Of a stretch of 8,909 nt of DNA, positions 5,679-8,909 are shown piece by piece. This DNA is from Porphyromonadaceae bacterium (GTDB lineage: Bacteria; Bacteroidota; Bacteroidia; Bacteroidales; Tannerellaceae): contig DOZP01000208.1 in NCBI GenBank assembly GCA_003517945.1, positions 4,663-13,571 on the forward strand, given 5' to 3'. The first letter of the stretch is position 1; each line of letters starts with the position of its first letter. The position numbers and the translations under genes were made by a program. The notes beneath the pieces were generated by a model, which was not told the DNA's origin, searched no databases, and saw nothing but the letters and a program-made list of their open reading frames with translations.

Positions 5679-7532
5679 ATGGCAGAACAGGCAAAAGTTA
5701 AAACATTGGATCAGATAGTGATCCGTTTTTCGGGAGACAGTGGCGACGGTATGCAATTAACCGGAACCATATTTTCGAATTTGTCGGCTATTTTCGGGAA
5801 TGATATTTCAACATTTCCGGATTATCCGGCCGAAGTAAGAGCCCCGCAAGGTTCGTTAAGCGGTATTTCCGGATTCCAGGTACATCTCGGCTCGAAGAAA
5901 ATCTTTACGCCGGGAGATAAAGCGGACGTATTGGTTGCGATGAATCCCGCCGCATTGAAGGTGAACGTAAAGAATCTGAAGCCTGATTCGGTGATCATCA
6001 TTGATACGGATTCTTTTCAGAAACGGGATCTTGAAAAAGCGGAGTTCAAGACGGAAGATCCGTTTGAAGAGCTTGGCCTGAAAAGCCAGCAGGTGTTGGC
6101 CGCTCCCATATCTACGATGGTGCGGGACGGATTGGCGGAGTTTGAACTTGATAACAAATCGGCCTTACGCTGTAAGAATATGTTTACTTTAGGGCTTGTG
6201 TGCTGGTTGTTTGACCGCCCCGTAGATACCGCAATGAAAATGCTTCAGGATAAGTTTGCTAAAAAGCCGGTGATTGCGCAGGCGAATAGCAAGGCGTTGA
6301 CGGACGGCTATAATTACGGGCATAATATCCATGCGTCGGTTTCTACGTACCGTATTGAAAGCACAAAAATTGAGCCGGGATTTTACAAGGATATCAATGG
6401 AAATAACGCCATATCATACGGACTGATTGCCGCTGCGGAAAAAGCGGGGTTGAGATTGTTTCTCGGCAGTTACCCGATTACGCCGGCGACCGAAATCCTT
6501 CAGGAACTGTCTAAATATAAGAATCTGGGAGTTATAACCGTACAGGCCGAAGATGAAATAGCCGGAATATGTACGGCTATAGGCGCCAGTTTTGCAGGAT
6601 GCCTGGGCGCTACTTCCACATCAGGTCCCGGACTGGCCTTGAAGAGCGAAGCGATCGGCCTTGCGGTGATTGCCGAATTGCCGCTTGTTGTGGTTGATGT
6701 ACAACGTGGCGGCCCGTCAACCGGTATGCCGACCAAAAGCGAGCAGGCGGATCTTATGCAGGTTCTGTATGGACGCAACGGGGAAAGTCCGGTTGTCGTA
6801 TTGGCGGCCGCTACTCCTGCGGATTGTTTTGATATGGCGTTCTGGGCGGGAAAACTGGCTGTGGAACACATGACGCCTGTTGTTTTGTTGTCGGACGCTT
6901 TTCTGGCAAACGGCTCATCCGCATGGCGTATACCTGATCTGAAAGAATATCCGGAAATAAAACCGAACTATGTTGATAACTATCAAGACGAAGCGCCATG
7001 GAAGCCTTATCGCCGGGATAAGGATACGCTCGTACGCTATTGGGCTGTGCCGGGTACGGAAGGATTTACCCATCGTATCGGAGGATTGGAAAAAGACTAT
7101 GATACGAGTTCAATTTCTACCGATCCGAAGAATCACCAGAAGATGGTGATGACCCGGCAGGCGAAGATTGATAAGATCGCGGATTTTATTCCGGAACTGG
7201 AGGTGGTGGGAAATAAGGATGCGGATCTCTTACTTGTCGGATGGGGAGGTACATACGGTCACTTATATGAAGCGATGGAAATCATGTTGTCCGGTGGAAA
7301 AAAAGTGGCCCTGGCTCATTTCCGTTACATAAACCCATTGCCTAAAAATACGGCGGAAGTGCTGAAGCGATATAAAAAAGTAATTGTTGCAGAACAGAAT
7401 AACGGGCAATTCGCGAATTACCTGCGTAGTAAAGTGGATGATTTCAATCCATGCCGGTTCAACCGTATAAAAGGGCAACCTTTCGTGGTGTCGCGTTTGG
7501 TGGAAGAATTTACCAAAATACTGGAAAGCTGA
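5679..7532 (+). CDS. korA: 2-oxoacid:ferredoxin oxidoreductase, gamma-alpha fusion subunit
   Basis: With KorB this forms an enzyme that oxidatively decarboxylates a 2-oxoacid to its acyl-CoA while reducing ferredoxin, or runs in reverse. It is 617 residues long. Residues 10 to about 205 are the gamma domain, with the CoA-side loop FSGDSGDGMQLTG (17-29). Residues 240 to about 430 are the alpha pyrimidine-binding domain, with the substrate motif YPITPATE (265-272), QAEDEIAG (289-296), TSGPG (314-318) and GGPSTGMPTKSEQADL (344-359). Residues from about 510 are the C-terminal domain, with GWGGTYGH (521-528) and AEQNNGQF (571-578). The fused layout is that of Sulfolobus OFOR and mycobacterial KorA. 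2-Oxoglutarate is the likely substrate by family resemblance, but pyruvate or other 2-oxoacids cannot be excluded. The start at 5679 fits the promoter at 5604-5634. korB follows after 58 bases on the same strand, so they are probably one operon. Confidence 0.93.
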   Translation: MAEQAKVKTLDQIVIRFSGDSGDGMQLTGTIFSNLSAIFGNDISTFPDYPAEVRAPQGSLSGISGFQVHLGSKKIFTPGDKADVLVAMNPAALKVNVKNLKPDSVIIIDTDSFQKRDLEKAEFKTEDPFEELGLKSQQVLAAPISTMVRDGLAEFELDNKSALRCKNMFTLGLVCWLFDRPVDTAMKMLQDKFAKKPVIAQANSKALTDGYNYGHNIHASVSTYRIESTKIEPGFYKDINGNNAISYGLIAAAEKAGLRLFLGSYPITPATEILQELSKYKNLGVITVQAEDEIAGICTAIGASFAGCLGATSTSGPGLALKSEAIGLAVIAELPLVVVDVQRGGPSTGMPTKSEQADLMQVLYGRNGESPVVVLAAATPADCFDMAFWAGKLAVEHMTPVVLLSDAFLANGSSAWRIPDLKEYPEIKPNYVDNYQDEAPWKPYRRDKDTLVRYWAVPGTEGFTHRIGGLEKDYDTSSISTDPKNHQKMVMTRQAKIDKIADFIPELEVVGNKDADLLLVGWGGTYGHLYEAMEIMLSGGKKVALAHFRYINPLPKNTAEVLKRYKKVIVAEQNNGQFANYLRSKVDDFNPCRFNRIKGQPFVVSRLVEEFTKILES

Positions 7533-7590
7533 TGTAAAAAAACGGAGATTATATCAATCACAACTTTATGAACTTATAATTTTAGAAAAA

Positions 7591-8598
7591 ATGAGTACAA
7601 TATACGAACCCCGGAATTATAAAAGCGATCAATATGTGCGTTGGTGTCCCGGCTGTGGCGATCATGCCGTATTAAACTGTTTACATAAAGCGATGGCGGA
7701 GACAGGTATTCCGCCTTACCGGATGGCTGTTCTTTCCGGAATCGGTTGTTCTTCCCGTTTGCCTTACTATATGGGTACGTACGGATTTCATACGATTCAC
7801 GGTCGTGGCGCCGCTATCGCTACCGGCGTGAAAACAGCCCGTCCCGATTTGGATGTCTGGCTTATAACCGGCGACGGCGATTGTCTGGCGATTGGGGGAA
7901 ATCATTTTATTCATGCCGTGAGACGCAATGTCGATATGAATATTGTCCTGATGAATAATAAGATATACGGATTGACGAAAGGACAGTATTCGCCGACGTC
8001 AGACCGTGGGTTTGTTTCCAAAAGCTCTCCCTATGGGACGGTTGAAGATCCGTTTGTCCCGGCGGAATTGACTTTGGGCGCGCGGGGTACGTTTTTTGCC
8101 CGGGCGCTTGATACCGACCTGAAGAATCTGACCGATATTTTTGTCGCTTCCGCCAAACATAAAGGGACTTCCGTAACCGAAGTATTGGTAAATTGCGTGA
8201 TTTTTAATGCCGGAACACACGCTTCGATTGCAGACAGGGAATTTCGTGCCGAAAAGACGATATACCTCCGCCATGGCGAGAAAATGATATTCGGCAAAGA
8301 CCAGGATAAAGGGCTTGTACTTGACGGCCTGAGACTGAAAGCCGTAACAATGGGCCAGGATGGCTATACCATGGATGACATCCTGGTGCATGACGCCCAT
8401 GAAAAAGACGTTACGCTTCACAATATGCTGGCCATGATGGGTGGCGACCTTCCGGTTGCGATGGGTATGGTTCGTGATGTGGAGGCTCCGGTTTATGATC
8501 AGTCCGTCCATCAGCAAATGGAAGAAGTAAAAGCTCGCAAGCCGGCGCGAACCTTGCAGGAAATGCTGTTGAGCACAGAGATTTGGGAGATTAAATAA
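7591..8598 (+). CDS. korB: 2-oxoacid:ferredoxin oxidoreductase, beta subunit (thiamine diphosphate and Fe-S)
   Basis: This is the catalytic partner of KorA. It binds thiamine diphosphate and one [4Fe-4S] cluster that passes electrons to ferredoxin. It has 335 residues. WCPGCGD (18-24) gives C19 and C22, GIGCSS gives C53, and VNC gives C202. Their spacing closely matches the four cluster ligands of Sulfolobus OFOR (C12, C15, C46, C197). The thiamine-binding motif runs from GDGD (94-97) to NN (122-123), followed by KIYGLTKGQYSPTS (124-137), a conserved block in this family. IHGRGAAIATGVK (69-81) is the typical preceding loop. No ferredoxin or delta subunit is encoded next to it, so electrons must go to a ferredoxin encoded elsewhere. 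No clear terminator is visible after its stop; the next gene has its own promoter within 50 bases. Confidence 0.95.
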   Translation: MSTIYEPRNYKSDQYVRWCPGCGDHAVLNCLHKAMAETGIPPYRMAVLSGIGCSSRLPYYMGTYGFHTIHGRGAAIATGVKTARPDLDVWLITGDGDCLAIGGNHFIHAVRRNVDMNIVLMNNKIYGLTKGQYSPTSDRGFVSKSSPYGTVEDPFVPAELTLGARGTFFARALDTDLKNLTDIFVASAKHKGTSVTEVLVNCVIFNAGTHASIADREFRAEKTIYLRHGEKMIFGKDQDKGLVLDGLRLKAVTMGQDGYTMDDILVHDAHEKDVTLHNMLAMMGGDLPVAMGMVRDVEAPVYDQSVHQQMEEVKARKPARTLQEMLLSTEIWEIK

Positions 8599-8616
8599 AA
8601 AATAGGGTGAATTGTT

Positions 8617-8647
8617 TTTGTAAACTCGTTGATAATATATACTTTTG
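8617..8647 (+). promoter_or_regulatory. Strong promoter of the exported protein gene
   Basis: TTTG (8617-8620), a 19-base spacer and TACTTTTG (8640-8647) match the Bacteroidetes consensus at every defined position. The start point would be near 8653, about 20 bases before the ATG at 8675. Confidence 0.7.
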
Positions 8648-8674
8648 CGAAAAAACAAATAATTTGCATACAGG

Positions 8675-8909
8675 ATGAAAAGAAAATTACTTTCTGCGTC
8701 ATTATTGGCGCTATGTTTGGTGTTTAGTGCGTTTGCACAGGTACAACAAGAACAAATACAGACTTCGGCGCAACGGGCTAAAGTAAATGCTCATAAAGAG
8801 CAATTAGTGAGAGGTGGAATGCCGTACGAAGCAGCCGTGAAAAGAGCATTGACTGTTTTTGAGAATGAGCAAGAGGTTTCTTCGCGTAATCGGTTAATTC
8901 CCCGTCCTA
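8675..8909 (+). CDS. Exported protein of unknown function, N-terminal part
   Basis: An open frame starts at ATG 8675 and runs off the window end without a stop (78 codons visible). The first residues, MKRKLLSASLLALCLVFSAF, are a typical Sec signal peptide: basic start, then a hydrophobic core. A signal peptidase I site is likely after AFA, before the Gln at residue 22. C14 is preceded by Leu, so it does not fit a lipobox and a lipoprotein is less likely. The visible mature part is polar and charged (VQQEQIQTSAQRAKVNAHKE, then a segment ending SRNRLIPRP). I cannot assign a family from this short piece. It may be the propeptide or N-terminal region of a larger secreted enzyme or surface protein, which is only a guess. 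The near-perfect promoter upstream suggests separate expression from korAB. Confidence 0.75.
   Translation, partial: MKRKLLSASLLALCLVFSAFAQVQQEQIQTSAQRAKVNAHKEQLVRGGMPYEAAVKRALTVFENEQEVSSRNRLIPRP

Noticed and set aside
6500..6871. A 123-codon minus-strand frame within korA
   Set aside because: It is opposite the most conserved alpha-domain region and is rich in Ala, Ser, Pro and Thr, as expected from the reverse of GC-rich codons. There is no support for a gene.
7999..8658. A 219-codon minus-strand open frame opposite korB
   Set aside because: It lies across the conserved korB gene with its intact thiamine and cluster motifs. Its protein has no recognisable domain and no promoter. It is a shadow of korB codon usage.
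8687..8740. Lipoprotein signal in the last gene, because of Cys at residue 14
   Set aside because: The residue before the Cys is Leu, which does not fit the lipobox. An AFA site seven residues later fits signal peptidase I much better.

Overview
The window looks like chromosomal DNA of a Bacteroidetes bacterium, most likely order Bacteroidales. Three things point there. Several intergenic regions carry the Bacteroidetes housekeeping promoter pattern (TTTG, about 19-20 bases, then TAnnTTTG), and the copies before aroK and before the last gene are close to perfect. There are no obvious Shine-Dalgarno sequences. The gene content also fits: a DUF4254 protein, a viroplasmin-type RNase HI and a two-subunit KorAB. 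No stretch longer than about 215 bases lacks a gene. I saw no tRNA, rRNA, CRISPR array, insertion sequence or phage gene.

Layout. (1) Bases 1-178 are an AT-rich promoter region with three copies of TGCACATA. It is followed by purN (179-763, purine synthesis). (2) Bases 842-3257 hold a tight plus-strand operon of a DUF4254 protein, a GT9 heptosyltransferase-like enzyme and a Kdo/WaaP-family sugar kinase. The genes are 5 bases apart and then overlap by 4. This looks like a lipooligosaccharide core assembly unit. (3) A GT2 glycosyltransferase on the minus strand (3247-4080) runs tail to tail into the kinase with an 11-base overlap and is clearly more AT-rich than its neighbours. (4) RNase HI (minus, 4296-4931) and shikimate kinase aroK (plus, from about 5047) are divergent and share a compact promoter region. 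(5) A terminator with an overlapping promoter separates aroK from korA-korB (5679-8598), the gamma-alpha fusion and beta subunits of a 2-oxoacid:ferredoxin oxidoreductase. (6) The window ends inside an exported protein gene (8675 onward) of unknown function with its own strong promoter.

How they work together. Most of the window is core metabolism: purines, aromatic amino acids, low-potential electron and 2-oxoacid metabolism, and RNA/DNA hybrid removal. The envelope-sugar block (842-4080) is the accessory-like part. GT9 and the kinase would build and phosphorylate the inner core at the inner membrane. The GT2 enzyme probably adds a further sugar and may be a later acquisition. I did not find a clearly new biological system. 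The points most worth a second look are the unexplained DUF4254 protein in the core operon, the AT-rich GT2 gene, the mirror-image promoter elements at 4171-4189, and the repeated TGCACATA sites before purN.
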